Assembly (NCBI GenBank): GCA_965221555.1
Contig: OZ244895.1
Span: 1,550,001 to 1,614,000 of the forward strand
Source of the DNA: JAJEAD01 sp965221555
GTDB taxonomy: Bacteria; Pseudomonadota; Gammaproteobacteria; HK1
Direction of reading: 5' to 3'
DNA length: 64,000 nucleotides
The notes below the pieces were generated by a model. It was not told where the DNA came from. It saw only the letters and a program-made list of their open reading frames with translations, and made no database searches. Position 1 is the stretch's first letter. Every line of letters begins with the position of its first letter. The position numbers and the translations under genes were made by a program. Of this stretch, positions 42,684 through 53,036 are shown one piece after another.

Positions 42684-43289
42684 TCAGGGCGCGAGCCACT
42701 CCTGCCTGATGCGCTCGTAGTGGAGCGCCAGCCACTGCAGCGCGATGATCGTCTTGCCGTTCACGATGCGGCCCCCGTCGAGCATTCCAAGCGCCTCGTG
42801 CACGGGCATTACATGGACCTTGATGTCCTCGCCTTCTTCGGCGAGTCCGTGCACTCCGCCCAGGCCGCGGGAGTCGGTCCGGCCGCAGAACAGGTTGACG
42901 ACTTCGGTGAGCGCGCCGGGGCTCGACAGATAGCGGGCGATCGGAATCAGGTCGGTGATGACGCAACCGGCCTCCTCGTTTGCCTCGCGCCGGCACACCT
43001 CCTCCGGGCTCTCCCCCGCATCGATGATTCCGGCCACTCCTTCGAAGAGCCAGGGATCCCAGCCCACCACGTAGGGGCCGATGCGGAACTGCTCGATGAG
43101 CACTACCCGGTCCCGGTCGGGGTCCACGGGCAGCACGCCCGCGACATGCCCGCGTTCGAGCACCTCCCGGACCAGCTCCTGGCTCATTCCCCCACGGTGG
43201 AGACGGTGGCGCAGGCGATAGCGGTCGATGCGAAGGTAAGCGTCGAATGCGGTGTGGCGTTCGATGAGCCGGACGTCCTGACGATCCAC
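42684..43289 (-). CDS. nudF: ADP-ribose pyrophosphatase (NUDIX)
   Basis: 201 residues from GTG 43289 (VDRQDVRLIERHTAFDAYLR), the usual NudF length and N-terminus. The Nudix box is GIIDAGESPEEVCRREANEE followed by AG, a complete GX5EX7REUXEEXGU. VVLIEQFRIGPYV and LSSPGALTEVVNLFCGR are NudF-specific. It hydrolyses ADP-ribose to AMP and ribose-5-phosphate. An upstream in-frame ATG (43373) would add 28 residues unlike the family. The flanking gap to the hydantoinase (42411-42683) shows nothing clear. Confidence 0.9.
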   Translation of the reverse strand: MDRQDVRLIERHTAFDAYLRIDRYRLRHRLHRGGMSQELVREVLERGHVAGVLPVDPDRDRVVLIEQFRIGPYVVGWDPWLFEGVAGIIDAGESPEEVCRREANEEAGCVITDLIPIARYLSSPGALTEVVNLFCGRTDSRGLGGVHGLAEEGEDIKVHVMPVHEALGMLDGGRIVNGKTIIALQWLALHYERIRQEWLAP

Positions 43290-43620
43290 GGGCGAACACT
43301 CGATGGCAACGGGCCGAAGGTCACGCAAGATACCTTGCCGGGCGGGAGGATCACGAGACCGGACTGAAGGCATGGCGGAGGTCGGGTTCCCGGACGGTGA
43401 GCGTGCCCCTTCTCGCCGATGAACGACGGTGTACGCGCATCTGCCCGCATGAACCGCGTCGAGCGCGCCGGGGGTCGGGGCTCGAAGCGGTGCTGTCCAG
43501 GATCGTCCGCGAACGCGCTGGCCTCCCGGTATCCGCGCGAGCGCAGCTGCGCGGCCGTCGTGAATCGGTGAGGTATCTGGCGAAAGGGACTGCGATCCGG
43601 TGGCGGGTCGCCGGCTGAGG

Positions 43621-43626
43621 CATAAT
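43621..43626 (+). promoter_or_regulatory. -10-like hexamer (CATAAT) immediately before the ggt start
   Basis: CATAAT ends seven bases before GTG 43633, so a transcript started from it would be nearly leaderless; no -35 consensus is seen. The rest of 43290-43632, between divergent nudF and ggt, contains only a weak repeat-like GAATCGGTGAGGTATC at ~43562. Confidence 0.3.
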
Positions 43627-43632
43627 CCCGGA

Positions 43633-45219
43633 GTGAACCGAAACATCGAGATCGGACCCGGTCGAGAGACCTGGAGCGTGCGCAAGCCGGCGCTCGAGTC
43701 CGCCGCCGGCATCGTGGCGAGCCAGCACTACGCCGCTTCGGAGGTGGGGGCGCAGGTGCTCGCCGAGGGCGGCAATGCGGTCGACGCCGCGGTGTGTGCG
43801 GGGCTCGCGATCGGCACCGTCGAACCCTGGATGAGCGGGCTCGGCGGGGGCGGCTTCATGGTGGTCTACGAGGCGGCGGCGCGCCGGGCGTGGTGCGTCG
43901 AATTCGGGATGCGCGCCTCCACCGATATCGATCCCGGCGACTATCCGCTTGTGTCCGGCGTCGGCACCGACAGCGATCTCTTCTCCTGGCCCGCGGTGGA
44001 GGGTGAGCGCAACGTGGCGGGCCCCCTGTCCGTCGCGGTGCCGGGTTTCGTGGCCGGTCACGCGTTGGCGCTCGAGCGTTTCGGCACCCGTTCCTGGGCG
44101 GAGGCGCTCGCTCCCGCGATCCGTCTCGCGCGCCGCGGCATGGAGGTGGACTGGTACGCGACGCTCAAGATCGCAAGCGAGGCCCCGGCGCTCGCCCGAG
44201 ACGCGCAGAGCGCCCGCATCTTCCTCTCCAACGGGCAGCCACCGATCGCGGGGTGGGACGGTCCCCTGCCCTCGCTTCGCCTGGGCGAGCTCGCCGCGAC
44301 GCTTGAGCGCCTGGCGGAAGCGGGAGCGCGCGATTTCTACGCGGGTGAGGTCGCGAGCGCCCTGGTCGCCGACGCCCGGGTGCTCGGGGTGAGGCTGAAC
44401 GAAGCCGATCTGCGCGCCTGCCGGGCGCATATCCAGCCGGCGGACACCGTGAGCTATCGGGGAGCGGCCGTGCACGCGCCCACCGGCCTTTCCGCCGGTC
44501 CCACCCTGCGCCACGCCCTCGCGCTACTCGCGCCTCGCCTCCAGGAGGTCGAGCGCCCCGATGCCCGAGCCTATCTCGCCTATGCCGATGTCCTCTGCGA
44601 AGCCTATCGCCACCGCCTCGAGAGCCTGGGCGAAGGCGCGGACCCCGGTAGCGGCTGCACCACCCACCTCGGCGTGGTGGACGCGCAAGGCAACATGGTG
44701 GCCCTCACGCAGACCCTGCTCTCGCTCTTCGGGTCGAAGGTGACCTTTCCGCGTACCGGGATCCTGATGAACAACGGCATCATGTGGTTCGACCCTCGTC
44801 CGGGACGGCCGAACTCCATCGCGCCGGGGCGCCGCCCCCTGTCGAACATGTGTCCGGTCGTCGCGGAGCGCGAGGATGACTTTCGCGTCGCGGTCGGAGC
44901 ATCGGGTGGCCGCCGAATCCTCCCCGCGGTGTTTCAGCTCCTCTCCTTCATGCTGGACTTTCGGATGAGCGTGGAGGACGCGGTGCACCAGCCGCGTCTC
45001 GATGCGAGCGGGGAACCGGTGCTCGACGTCGACGAGGCAGTGGGCGGGGACGTTATCGGCGCGCTGGCCGGGGAACACCCCGTGTGCGTGAGGCGAAACA
45101 CGGTCTATCCCTCGCTCTTTGCCTGCCCGAACGTGGTGGCCCGCGACGAGGCGCGGGGAATCAACTACGGGGGCGCCTTCGTCACGTCGCCGTGGGCGGC
45201 GGCGCTTGCGGGGGAGTGA
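43633..45219 (+). CDS. ggt: Gamma-glutamyltransferase family protein
   Basis: 528 residues. ESAAGIVASQHYAASEVGAQ and VLAEGGNAVDAAVCAGLAIG, VEPWMSGLGGGGFMVVY, and the autoprocessing site GSGCTTHLGVVDAQGNMVAL (Thr nucleophile in TTH) are Ntn-hydrolase GGT motifs. NMCPVVAERE, GASGGRRILPAVFQL and VEDAVHQPRLDASG follow. There is no signal peptide, so this may be a cytoplasmic GGT-like acylase acting on gamma-glutamyl or N-acyl compounds rather than a periplasmic glutathionase. Start GTG 43633 is a choice; GTG 43600 adds 11 residues. Confidence 0.88.
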   Translation: MNRNIEIGPGRETWSVRKPALESAAGIVASQHYAASEVGAQVLAEGGNAVDAAVCAGLAIGTVEPWMSGLGGGGFMVVYEAAARRAWCVEFGMRASTDIDPGDYPLVSGVGTDSDLFSWPAVEGERNVAGPLSVAVPGFVAGHALALERFGTRSWAEALAPAIRLARRGMEVDWYATLKIASEAPALARDAQSARIFLSNGQPPIAGWDGPLPSLRLGELAATLERLAEAGARDFYAGEVASALVADARVLGVRLNEADLRACRAHIQPADTVSYRGAAVHAPTGLSAGPTLRHALALLAPRLQEVERPDARAYLAYADVLCEAYRHRLESLGEGADPGSGCTTHLGVVDAQGNMVALTQTLLSLFGSKVTFPRTGILMNNGIMWFDPRPGRPNSIAPGRRPLSNMCPVVAEREDDFRVAVGASGGRRILPAVFQLLSFMLDFRMSVEDAVHQPRLDASGEPVLDVDEAVGGDVIGALAGEHPVCVRRNTVYPSLFACPNVVARDEARGINYGGAFVTSPWAAALAGE

Positions 45220-45233
45220 GCGCCGCGACGTAG

Positions 45234-45272
45234 CCCGGATGTCTCACCGATTTTCGGCCGCTTCCGGTCGCC
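45234..45272 (+). repeat. Left-end fragment of the intergenic repeat family
   Basis: GCCCGGATGTCTCACCGATT then TTCGGCCGCTTCCGGTCGCC matches the left end of plus copies. It sits 15 bp after the ggt stop, between convergent ggt and plsC. Confidence 0.7.
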
Positions 45273-45279
45273 ATCGCCT

Positions 45280-46056
45280 TCACCCGTGCCGGCCCGCCCC
45301 CTCGCGCAGTTCGTGTACGGTCGACTCGATCCACTCGGCGGCGCGCGCGTTGATCTCCGCCGCACTGCGGCCCTTGCTCTCGATGGGCGCTCCGATCACG
45401 AGGCGGATGGTGCCGGGGCGCTTGAGGAAGCCGCGCCGCGGCCAGTAGTCCCCGGCATCGTGCGCGACGGGCACTACCGCCCGCCCGCTCTTCTCCGCCA
45501 GCACCGCTCCGCCGAGGCGGTAGCGGCGCCGGGCTCCCGGGGCGACACGGGTGCCCTCGGGAAACACCACTACCCAGATGCCTTCGGCCAGGCGCCTCAT
45601 TCCCTGCTCGACGACCTGCTCGAGCGCGTTTCGTCCCGCGCCGCGGTCGATCGCGATGGGACGAAGCGTAGCGAGTCCCCAGCCGAAGAAGGGGATGCGC
45701 AGCAGCTCGCGCTTCAACACCCAGGTCTGGGGGGAGAAGTAGCGGGGCAGGACCAGGGTCTCCCAGGTGGACTGGTGCTTGCAGAGCACGACGGTCGCCC
45801 GCGACGGAATGTTCTCGAGCCCTTCCACCCGGTGTCGCAGCCCGCAGGTCACCGCGAGCCACCAGATGTTGAGAGTGGTCCATTGCATGACCACTCGGTA
45901 GCGGGTGCGATAGGGAAGGGCGAAGGTCGCCACCGCGATCGGTGAGAAGAGAAGGGTCAGCAGGATCTGGCCTGCCGAGAACAGAGTCGAGCGCAACACC
46001 GTGGAGGCGCTCCATGCGCGTCCGCGCTGCGAAGCCGATGTACCCGCTTGACTCAT
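45280..46056 (-). CDS. plsC: 1-acyl-sn-glycerol-3-phosphate acyltransferase
   Basis: 258 residues. Membrane-anchored N-terminus, then the acyltransferase motifs: block I VLCKHQSTWETLVLP (HX4E instead of the usual HX4D), block II WGLATLRPIAIDRGAGR, block III VVVFPEGTRVAPG (FPEGTR) and block IV VVPVAHDAG. It acylates lysophosphatidate in phospholipid synthesis. In many Gammaproteobacteria gmhB sits between glyS and plsC; here the spacer holds a repeat element instead, so plsC may have its own promoter. Confidence 0.9.
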   Translation of the reverse strand: MSQAGTSASQRGRAWSASTVLRSTLFSAGQILLTLLFSPIAVATFALPYRTRYRVVMQWTTLNIWWLAVTCGLRHRVEGLENIPSRATVVLCKHQSTWETLVLPRYFSPQTWVLKRELLRIPFFGWGLATLRPIAIDRGAGRNALEQVVEQGMRRLAEGIWVVVFPEGTRVAPGARRRYRLGGAVLAEKSGRAVVPVAHDAGDYWPRRGFLKRPGTIRLVIGAPIESKGRSAAEINARAAEWIESTVHELREGAGRHG

Positions 46057-46077
46057 CTTTGCCGCTCTCGCCCCTGG

Positions 46078-46367
46078 TCCGGATGATTCACCGATTTCCT
46101 GCCGCGGACGCCAGTATGCTCGCTGTCCCGGGCCTCCCTCCGTCGCGCCGCAACGACTTCGTGTCGGCTACCTGCTGCGCTGCGCGGTCCTTGGGCGAAG
46201 CTTTCCGGCCAGGGCAAGCCATCTCTGGCTTGCCCGCTCGCCGGAGCGAAGCGCCACCGGCGCTTCGCCTGTTTCCGGCTCGCCGTTGTGCGTCTCTCGG
46301 TCCGTGCGTCCCACTATCACGTAATCTTGGCGCCCGAAGCGGCCGAAAATCGGTGAAACATCCGGAC
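46078..46367 (-). repeat. Intergenic repeat family, long variant with internal hairpin segment
   Basis: Ends are TCCGGATGATTCACCGATTT and AAATCGGTGAAACATCCGGA. The usual core (CAACGACTTCGTGTCGGCTA; CGGTCCGTGCGTCCCACTAT) is split by ~115 bp holding two perfect hairpins: GGGCAAGCCA-tctc-TGGCTTGCCC and GCGAAGCGCC-acc-GGCGCTTCGC. It occupies most of the 335 bp between plsC and glyS. About 290 bp. Confidence 0.85.
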
Positions 46368-46391
46368 TGGACACCGACTCACGGCTGTGGA

Positions 46392-48531
46392 TCAAAGCAG
46401 GGAGATGTCGGCGCTTTGGAGAAAGAGGGCGCGGATCTCGCCGAGGAGGGCGAGGCGGTTGGCGCGCAGCGCCCGATCCTCGGCCATGACGAGCACGGTA
46501 TCGAAGAATGCGTCGATGCCGTCGCGCAGGGTGGCGAGAAGGCGCATCGCGGCGCCGTGGTCGCCCGCCTCCAGCCGTTCTTCGACTTCCGGGCGCAGTG
46601 CGACGAGGCGGGTGTGCAGGTCCCGCTCCGCGTCGTCGGTGAGTATCGCCTCGTCCACTCTCGCCGCTTTCGGGTGGCCCGCCTGGCGCAGGATGTTGCC
46701 GATGCGCTTGTTGGCGGCGGCGAGACTCTCCGCCTCGGCCAGGCGGCGGAAAGCATTGACGGCGTGGATGCGCCGGGCGAAGTCCAGCGGACGCGTCGGC
46801 CGGCGCGCATGCACCGCCGCGAACACCGTGGCCGGAATCCCCTGGCCCGTGAAGTAGGTGCGCAGTCGCTCCACCAGGAATTCGTGGACGCGGGGCGGGG
46901 TGGCCGGATCCGTGGGCCGGGGCGCGACGGGCTCCGGATGCGGCGCGGGACCCTCGCTCCCGGTACGGGACGGGGGCGAGGCGGAGTAGCACTCGGCGGC
47001 GGCGGACAGGAGAACCCCGAGGTCCAGATCGAGCTCGCCCTCGATGAGGATGCGCAACACGCCCAGGGCGGCGCGGCGAAGCCCGAAGGGATCGCGGTCG
47101 CCGCTCGGCGCCTTTCCGATATCGAAGATCCCGATCAGGGTGTCCAGACGGTCCGCGATGGCGAGCGCCCTCCCGGCGTCGGTCGCGGGCAGCGCATCGC
47201 CCGCGAAGCCCGGGCGGTACAGCTCCGCGATCGCTTGGGCGAGCGCCTCCGGTTCGCCGCCTCGCCGCGCATACTCCGCCCCCATGATGCCCTGAAGCTC
47301 CGGGAACTCGCCCACCACCTCGGTGACGAGGTCGCACTTGCACAGCTGTCCGGCTCTTCGGGCGAGGCGCACGGACTCCTCTTCCCCACCCATCGCGGCG
47401 GCGATCTTGGCGGCGAGATGCGAGACTCGCTCCGACTTGTCGTGAAGGGTGCCGAGCCCTTCCTGGAACACGATTCCCCGCAGCGCGTCCCGGCGCTTTT
47501 CGAGCGGTGTTTCCAGGTCTTCGCGGAAAAAGAACTCGGCGTCGCGCAGGCGAGGCCGGATCACCCGTTCGTTGCCCGCGCGCACCGTTTCCGGGCGGCG
47601 ACTGTCGATGTTCGCCACCGCGACGAAGTGGGGGAGCAGCCGCCCCTCGGCGTCCGCGATGGGAAAGTAGCGCTGGTGGCCCTTCATCGTCGCCGCGAGC
47701 ACCGGGTCCGGCAGTTCGAGAAACTCGGGATCGAAGTCCCCCCGCAGCGCGACCGGCCACTCCACGAGCGCCGCCACCTCTTCGAGCAGCGCCTCGTCCG
47801 TCTGCGCCTGGCCGCCCACCGCCGCGGCCAGCTCGCGGACCTGGACGCGAATGCTTTCGATGCGCGCATCGAAGTCCGCGATGACGTGGCCGGGGTCGCG
47901 CAGCGCACCGAGGTAGTCGGCCGGGCGCCGCAGCGCTATCGGCTGCGGGTGGTGGAAACGGTGGCCGCGGGTGGCGGAGCCCGTCCGCACGCCGAGAATG
48001 TCGGCTTCGATCGCTTCCTCTCCGAAGAGCAGCAACGCCCAGTGCACGGGACGAATGAACTCGATCTCGCGGTCCGACCAGCGCATGCGGCGCGGGAGAG
48101 GGAGGCGGGCAAGGGCGCTCGCGACGATGCCGGGAATGAGGGTGGCGGCCTTCTCGCCCGCCCGGGTGCCGCGCCACACGAGCCAGGCGCCCTTGTCGGT
48201 CTCGAGGGACTCGAGCTCCGCGACGCCGACACCGCAACTGCGCGCGAAGCCCAGCGCGGCCGGAGTGGGGTTTCCCTCGGTGTCGAAGGCGATGTCGAGT
48301 CGGGGTCCGCGACGCTCGAACTCGCGGCTCGGTTGCGCGCGTGCGACCGCTTCCACGAGGACGGCGAGGCGTCTCGGGGTAGCGTAGGCGGTCGCGTCGC
48401 CCGCTTCCAGGCGCTCGGCCTCGAGGCCGGCGCACAGCGCGTTCGCGAACTCCTCGGAGAGCCTTCGCAGCGCCCGCGGCGGCAGCTCCTCGGTCCCGAT
48501 CTCGACGAGGAGCGGCGCGGTGTCAGCCGCC

Positions 48532-48539
<8 letters not shown>
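46392..48539 (-). CDS. glyS: Glycyl-tRNA synthetase beta subunit
   Basis: 715 residues, slightly over the usual ~690. APLLVEIGTEELPPRALRRL opens every GlyS. The alanine-rich LARRAGQLCKCDLVTEVVGE, FPELQGIMGAEYARRGGE and DRLDTLIGIFDIGKAPSGDR, then FGLRRAALGVLRIL, are characteristic. It binds tRNA(Gly) and works with GlyQ as alpha2beta2. GTG 48539 overlaps the glyQ TGA (GTGGGTGA) and has GGGGAG upstream; no ATG start fits. Confidence 0.95.
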
Positions 48540-49461
<922 letters not shown>

Positions 49462-49499
49462 GTTCGGGGGGGTGGTGGAGGCGGGACAAAAGGGCGGGG

Positions 49500-49505
49500 A
49501 GTATA
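49500..49505 (-). promoter_or_regulatory. -10-like hexamer (TATACT) for glyQS
   Basis: On the minus strand CGGGCTATACTCCCC places TATACT 39 bp before GTG 49461. No clear -35 17 bp upstream (GCGGCG). It shares the 127-bp divergent region with the candidate mnmG -10. Confidence 0.4.
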
Positions 49506-49550
49506 GCCCGCACCGCCCGGAGCGCCGCGCTCCCGATCCGCGGCGGCTGG

Positions 49551-49556
49551 TAGAAT
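49551..49556 (+). promoter_or_regulatory. -10-like hexamer (TAGAAT) for mnmG
   Basis: GGCTGGTAGAATCCGCG lies 33 bp before GTG 49589. The -35 region does not match consensus. Likely start of the mnmG-rsmG-parAB transcript. Confidence 0.4.
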
Positions 49557-49588
49557 CCGCGTTCCCGTCGGCCACCGCGATCTCCCCC

Positions 49589-51499
49589 GTGCGCCATCCC
49601 GAATCCTTCGACACCATCGTCGTCGGCGGCGGACACGCCGGCGCCGAAGCCGCGCTCGCGAGCGCGCGCCTCGGTGCGCGCACCCTGCTCCTCACCCAGA
49701 GCATCGAGACGCTCGGGCAGATGAGCTGCAATCCCGCCATCGGCGGTATCGGCAAGGGGCATCTGGTCAGGGAGATCGACGCGCTGGGCGGACTCATGGG
49801 GACCGCCGCCGACCACTGCGGCATTCACTTGCGCAGGCTCAACGCGCGAAAGGGACCGGCGGTGCGCGCCACCCGTGCCCAGATCGATCGCGCCCTGTAT
49901 CGCACTTTCGTCCGCGAAGCGCTCGAGAAGTGTCCGAACCTGGTGCTGTTCCAGCAGTCGGTGGAGGACCTCGTCTTCTCGGGCGGCGCGGTGTGCGGGG
50001 TGCGCACCCGCATGGACCTCGAGTTTCACGCCCCGAGCGTGGTGCTCACCGTCGGGACTTTCCTCGGCGGGCGCATCCACGTGGGCCTGCGCAGTCACGA
50101 AGGTGGAAGGGCGGGAGACCCGGCCTCCACGGGACTCGCGCGCCACCTGCGCTCCCTCGGGCTCGCGGTCGCGCGGCTCAAGACCGGGACTCCGCCGCGC
50201 CTCGACGGGCGCAGCGTCGACTGGAGTGCGCTCGAGGAGCAGCCGGGTGATCATCCGCCGCCGCGCTTCTCCTTCATGGATGGGCCCCAGCACCCCCCGC
50301 GGCAGGTCTCCTGCCACATTACGCACACCAACGCGCGGACCCACGCCCTGATCCGCGATGCCCTGGACCGCTCGCCGCTCTACACCGGGGTGATCGAAGG
50401 CGCGGGACCGCGCTACTGTCCGTCCATCGAGGACAAGGTGGTGCGATTCGCGGATCGGGATTCCCACCAGATCTTCGTCGAGCCGGAAGGCCTCACCACG
50501 TCGGAGCTCTACCCGAACGGGATTTCCACCAGCCTGCCCTTCGACGTGCAACTCGAGCTGGTACGCTCCATCCGGGGGCTCGAGCAGGCCCACATCACCC
50601 GCCCCGGATATGCGATCGAGTATGACTTCTTCGATCCGCGGGACCTGCGCACGACCCTGGAGACGAGAGCGGTGGACGGACTCTTCTTCGCGGGGCAGAT
50701 CAACGGCACCACCGGCTACGAGGAGGCGGCGGCGCAGGGGATCGTCGCCGGCCTCAACGCCGCTGCGCGCTCCCTGGGAAGGGAGCAATGGAGTCCGCGG
50801 CGAGACGAGGCGTACATCGGCGTGCTCATAGACGACCTCGTCACCCTCGGCACTTCCGAGCCCTACCGCATGTTTACCAGCCGGGCCGAGTACCGCCTGC
50901 TGCTGCGCGAGGACAATGCCGATCTGCGTCTGACCGGACACGGCCGGCGTCTGGGCCTGGTCGACGACGATCGCTGGCGCGCCTTTGAAGCGAAGCGCGA
51001 CGCGATCGCGGGCGAACAGGCGCGCCTTGGCGCGATCCGCATCCGAGCCCGGGACGTGGAGCAGTCGCCGGAGCGCGGTGGATTCGGCCCTCCCCTGCGA
51101 CAGGATCACAGCGCACTCGAGCTCCTGCGCCGGCCCGAGGTGAGTTATCACGCGCTTACCCGACTCGCGGCCGCCGCGCCGCCGCATCCCGACCAGAGCG
51201 TCGCCGAGCAGGTCGAGATCCAGGCGAAGTACCACGGCTACGTCGAACGCCAGCGAGCCCAGATCGCGAGGCAGCGCGCGCAGGACGCCACCGCGATACC
51301 CGATACCCTCGACTACTCCCAGGTGAGGGGGCTGTCGGCGGAGGTCGGAGAGAAGCTCACGCGCCACCGCCCCGAGACGCTCGGACAGGCGGGGCGCATC
51401 TCCGGCGTGACGCCCGCCGCGCTGTCATTGCTGCTGGTTCACCTGAAGCGCGTATCGGGACGGGAAGTGGCGCCACCGGCGGATCGCAGGCGCGCCTGA
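49589..51499 (+). CDS. mnmG: tRNA uridine-5-carboxymethylaminomethyl modification enzyme MnmG (GidA)
   Basis: 636 residues, normal. FDTIVVGGGHAGAEAALASA is the FAD site; QMSCNPAIGGIGKGHLVREI, ALGGLMGTAADHCGIHLRRL, HVGLRSHEGGRAGDPASTGL and MFTSRAEYRLLLREDNADLR are family signatures. With MnmE it modifies wobble uridine of several tRNAs. GTG 49589 fits the family N-terminus. Conserved order with rsmG, parA and parB indicates closeness to the replication origin. Confidence 0.96.
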   Translation: MRHPESFDTIVVGGGHAGAEAALASARLGARTLLLTQSIETLGQMSCNPAIGGIGKGHLVREIDALGGLMGTAADHCGIHLRRLNARKGPAVRATRAQIDRALYRTFVREALEKCPNLVLFQQSVEDLVFSGGAVCGVRTRMDLEFHAPSVVLTVGTFLGGRIHVGLRSHEGGRAGDPASTGLARHLRSLGLAVARLKTGTPPRLDGRSVDWSALEEQPGDHPPPRFSFMDGPQHPPRQVSCHITHTNARTHALIRDALDRSPLYTGVIEGAGPRYCPSIEDKVVRFADRDSHQIFVEPEGLTTSELYPNGISTSLPFDVQLELVRSIRGLEQAHITRPGYAIEYDFFDPRDLRTTLETRAVDGLFFAGQINGTTGYEEAAAQGIVAGLNAAARSLGREQWSPRRDEAYIGVLIDDLVTLGTSEPYRMFTSRAEYRLLLREDNADLRLTGHGRRLGLVDDDRWRAFEAKRDAIAGEQARLGAIRIRARDVEQSPERGGFGPPLRQDHSALELLRRPEVSYHALTRLAAAAPPHPDQSVAEQVEIQAKYHGYVERQRAQIARQRAQDATAIPDTLDYSQVRGLSAEVGEKLTRHRPETLGQAGRISGVTPAALSLLLVHLKRVSGREVAPPADRRRA

Positions 51500-51505
51500 G
51501 GGCCG

Positions 51506-52189
51506 GTGTCCGGCCCCGCGGGCTTCGACGACGCATCCGTCTCGGGCGTCCTCGATGCGGGCCTTGGCGAGATGGGACTCGCGTTCGATGCCGGGCCGCG
51601 GCTGCGTCTCGTCGCGTATCTGCGGCTGCTTTACCGCTGGAATCGCGTGTACAACCTGACCGCGGTGCGAAGCCCCGAGGAGATGGTCCGTCGGCACGTG
51701 CACGACAGCCTCACCCTGCTGCCACTGGTCAGCGGCGGCACGCTCCTGGATGTGGGAAGCGGAGCGGGCCTTCCGGGAATGGTGCTGGCGATTGCGCGGC
51801 CCGAGCTGCGCTGCGTTCTGCTCGACCGCGCCGCGAAGCGGGTCCGTTTTCTGGTGCAGTGTGTCGCCGAGCTCGGACTCGACAACGCCCGGCCGGTGCG
51901 CGCGCGCATCGAGGGCTATCGTGACGCGCGGAGCTTCTCCACCGTCGTGAGCCGGGCCACCTTCGCGCTCGCCGACTTGTGGCGTGCCGGGGAGCGCATG
52001 CTGGAACCCGATGGGCGGTTGTTGGGGATGAGAGCCTCCGCACCCGAAGAGGCGGAGCTCACCGTCCTGCGTGGCGCCGGCGCGAGGTGCCGCGTGGTTT
52101 CGTGCCGCGTTCCCGGTCTCCCGGGCCCGCGTCATGTGGTGGTGATGGAGCGCGGGTCCGCAAGCGTCCCGGGTTCGGCCTCGTTATGA
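51506..52189 (+). CDS. rsmG: 16S rRNA (guanine-527-N7) methyltransferase
   Basis: 227 residues. LRLLYRWNRVYNLTAVRSPE and MVRRHVHDSLTLLPLV are RsmG-specific; the SAM-binding motif is LLDVGSGAGLPGMVLAIARP. It methylates G527 of 16S rRNA. GTG 51506 is 6 bp after the mnmG stop, so the genes are one operon. Confidence 0.94.
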   Translation: MSGPAGFDDASVSGVLDAGLGEMGLAFDAGPRLRLVAYLRLLYRWNRVYNLTAVRSPEEMVRRHVHDSLTLLPLVSGGTLLDVGSGAGLPGMVLAIARPELRCVLLDRAAKRVRFLVQCVAELGLDNARPVRARIEGYRDARSFSTVVSRATFALADLWRAGERMLEPDGRLLGMRASAPEEAELTVLRGAGARCRVVSCRVPGLPGPRHVVVMERGSASVPGSASL

Positions 52190-52210
52190 TCGCCGCGGCG
52201 CAGGGAGAAC

Positions 52211-53035
52211 GTGCCCCACGATTCCATGTCCAAGGTCATCGCGATCGCGAATCACAAGGGCGGGGTGGGCAAGACCACCACCACCATGAACCTCGGCGCG
52301 TCTCTTGCGGCCGCGAAGCGCCGCATCCTGCTGCTCGATATCGATCCGCAGGGCAACACCACGATGGGCAGCGGCGTGGACAAGAACGCGCTGCGCCTGT
52401 CGACCCACGACGTCCTGATGGGGCAGGCGACGCTCGAGGAAGCGATCCTCTTCGTCGAGAGCGCCAACTACTCACTGCTCCCGAGCAACACGGACCTCGT
52501 CGGAGCGCAGGCGGGGCTGCTCGACGAGCTCGGCCGCGAGCTTCGGTTGCGCCATGCCCTGCAGTGCGTGCGCGACGAGTACGACTACGTGCTCATCGAC
52601 TGCCCGCCCTCGCTCAACATGCTGACCGTCAACGCCCTGGTCGCGGCCGATGCGGTGATGATCCCAATGCAGTGCGAGTACTATGCGCTCGAAGGACTCT
52701 CCACCCTCCTCGATACCGTGGAGAAGATCCGCTCGATACTCAATCCAGGGCTGCACATACACGGACTTCTCCGGACCATGTACGACCCGAGAAACAACCT
52801 GTCGAACCAGGTCTCCCGGCAGTTGGTGCGGCATTTCGGCGCCAAGGTCTACAGCACCGTGGTACCGCGCAACGTGCGCCTGGCCGAGGCGCCGAGCCAC
52901 GGTCTTCCGGCGCTCCAGTACGACAGGAGCTCCTCCGGTGCGCTCGCCTATCTCGCCTTCGCCGGTGAAATCCTGCGTCGCGACGGCGTACACCTCAAGG
53001 CCGCGCTTCCCGGCCGCGCCGGGGAGAGTGGTTGA
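52211..53035 (+). CDS. parA: Chromosome partitioning ATPase ParA (Soj)
   Basis: 274 residues. Canonical deviant Walker A KVIAIANHKGGVGKTTTTMN, switch ILLLDIDPQGNTTMGSG and Walker B YDYVLIDCPPSLNMLTVNAL. It positions ParB-parS complexes during chromosome segregation. GTG 52211 is chosen because GGGAG is five bases upstream; ATG 52226 also begins the conserved fold. It precedes parB by 1 bp. Confidence 0.96.
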   Translation: MPHDSMSKVIAIANHKGGVGKTTTTMNLGASLAAAKRRILLLDIDPQGNTTMGSGVDKNALRLSTHDVLMGQATLEEAILFVESANYSLLPSNTDLVGAQAGLLDELGRELRLRHALQCVRDEYDYVLIDCPPSLNMLTVNALVAADAVMIPMQCEYYALEGLSTLLDTVEKIRSILNPGLHIHGLLRTMYDPRNNLSNQVSRQLVRHFGAKVYSTVVPRNVRLAEAPSHGLPALQYDRSSSGALAYLAFAGEILRRDGVHLKAALPGRAGESG

Positions 53036-53036
53036 C

